Positions 63,725 through 64,000 of a DNA stretch of 64,000 bases are shown here, piece after piece; the first letter of the stretch is position 1, and every line of letters starts with the position of its first letter. This DNA comes from Epilithonimonas sp. JDS. Its GTDB lineage: Bacteria > Bacteroidota > Bacteroidia > Flavobacteriales > Weeksellaceae. The stretch is taken from contig NZ_JAJSAX010000003.1 in assembly GCF_021261315.1 (NCBI RefSeq), forward strand, positions 248,001-312,000. Reading direction: 5' to 3'. Made by a program: the position numbers and the translations under genes. Under the pieces are notes generated by a model. The model was not told the origin of the DNA and searched no databases. It saw nothing but the letters and a program-made list of their open reading frames with translations.

Positions 63725-64000
63725 TTACTTCTTGATTTGCGCTTTCACCTCTTTCGCTTCCGCCACAACTTCTGGGAAATCTCCATAATTATTGATGATT
63801 TCGTCCAAAGTGTAACTCGCTTGATAATTATCTTTCAAAGCCAAATAATTCTTTGCCATTATCACCAAAGCTTTTGCGCCCCAATATTCTTCCGAAGCGT
63901 AATTATTTGCCAATTTGAAAATCGTTTCGTTGGACGATTTGAAGGCTTTTCCTTTGTTTTGATAGAAAGCTTTTGCGTAAAGAGCTTCCGCCGCAACTTC
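63725..64000 (-). CDS. TPR protein, C-terminal part
   Basis: The last 91 codons of a gene that enters from the right edge; the reading frame is open to position 64000. The helical-repeat pattern is clear (AAEALYAKAFYQNKGKAFKSS, then YWGAKALVIMAKNYLALKDNYQASYTLDEIINNYGDFPEVVAEAKEVKAQIKK). Such TPR proteins (YbgF/BamD-like) scaffold envelope complexes. Its neighbour is an outer-membrane barrel, so a shared envelope role is possible. Confidence 0.85.
   Translation of the reverse strand, partial: EVAAEALYAKAFYQNKGKAFKSSNETIFKLANNYASEEYWGAKALVIMAKNYLALKDNYQASYTLDEIINNYGDFPEVVAEAKEVKAQIKK

Noticed and set aside
1-64000. CRISPR array, prophage or integrated element
   Set aside because: No series of regularly spaced repeats, phage structural genes, integrase or attachment-site duplication was found; the tRNA is intact with no adjacent integrase.

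Overview
The window looks like a chromosomal stretch of a low-GC Flavobacteriia genome, most likely Chryseobacterium or a close Weeksellaceae relative. The reasons are SusC/SusD pairs, Bacteroidetes-type -7 elements (TAnnTTTG-like), A/T-rich gaps with weak ribosome binding sites, and a split KdpD with a separate histidine kinase. Every gene I can support, including the one tRNA, is on the minus strand, so transcription runs from high to low coordinates.

Region 1 (1-36.8 kb) is a rhamnose and rhamnogalacturonan (pectin) utilisation locus. In transcription order it has three parts. First is a long run of secreted degradative enzymes: GH28, LacZ-type GH2, a CE12 esterase with an N-terminal domain, GH106 rhamnosidase, a DUF4350-like protein, PL11 lyase, a second CE12, GH105 and an FG-GAP propeller protein. 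Second is an uptake and catabolism operon: rhaT, rhaM, SDR-type uxuB, uxuA and a second GH2. Third are two SusC/SusD pairs, followed by the rhamnose isomerase pathway: aldolase-dehydrogenase fusion, rhaI and the start of a sugar kinase. Secreted enzymes would cut the RG-I backbone, SusCD and RhaT would import the products, and rhamnose would go to DHAP plus lactate while mannonate-branch enzymes handle uronates. Five transcription starts here share a tandem 10-bp repeat (TGCAGGATAN-TGCAGGATGC). In four of them it lies exactly 19 nt before a TAnnTTTG-like element, and in the fifth 17 nt before one. That defines a regulon whose regulator is not in the window.

Region 2 (36.9-44.5 kb) is a compact six-gene operon with a MoxR AAA+ ATPase, a vWA protein with a probable C-terminal propeller, two small partner proteins and two membrane proteins. 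Neighbouring genes overlap or nearly touch. It matches the poorly characterised MoxR-vWA-beta-propeller (bpX) ternary systems, predicted elsewhere to act in biological conflict, and is the most intriguing locus here.

Region 3 (44.6-50.4 kb) is a small sugar operon (LacI regulator, fructokinase, FucP-like transporter, LamB-like porin, ketose 3-epimerase) with two perfect TTAAACGTTTAA operators.

Region 4 (50.4-61.6 kb) is an extended kdp potassium-uptake locus: an NtrC-type sigma-54 response regulator, two paralogous small proteins, four membrane microproteins including KdpF, kdpA, kdpB, kdpC, a beta-barrel porin, a KdpD N-terminal sensor and a separate histidine kinase. Region 5 (61.6-64 kb) has tRNA-Arg(TCG), an outer-membrane barrel protein and the C-terminal part of a TPR protein. 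Structured repeats occur in several gaps.
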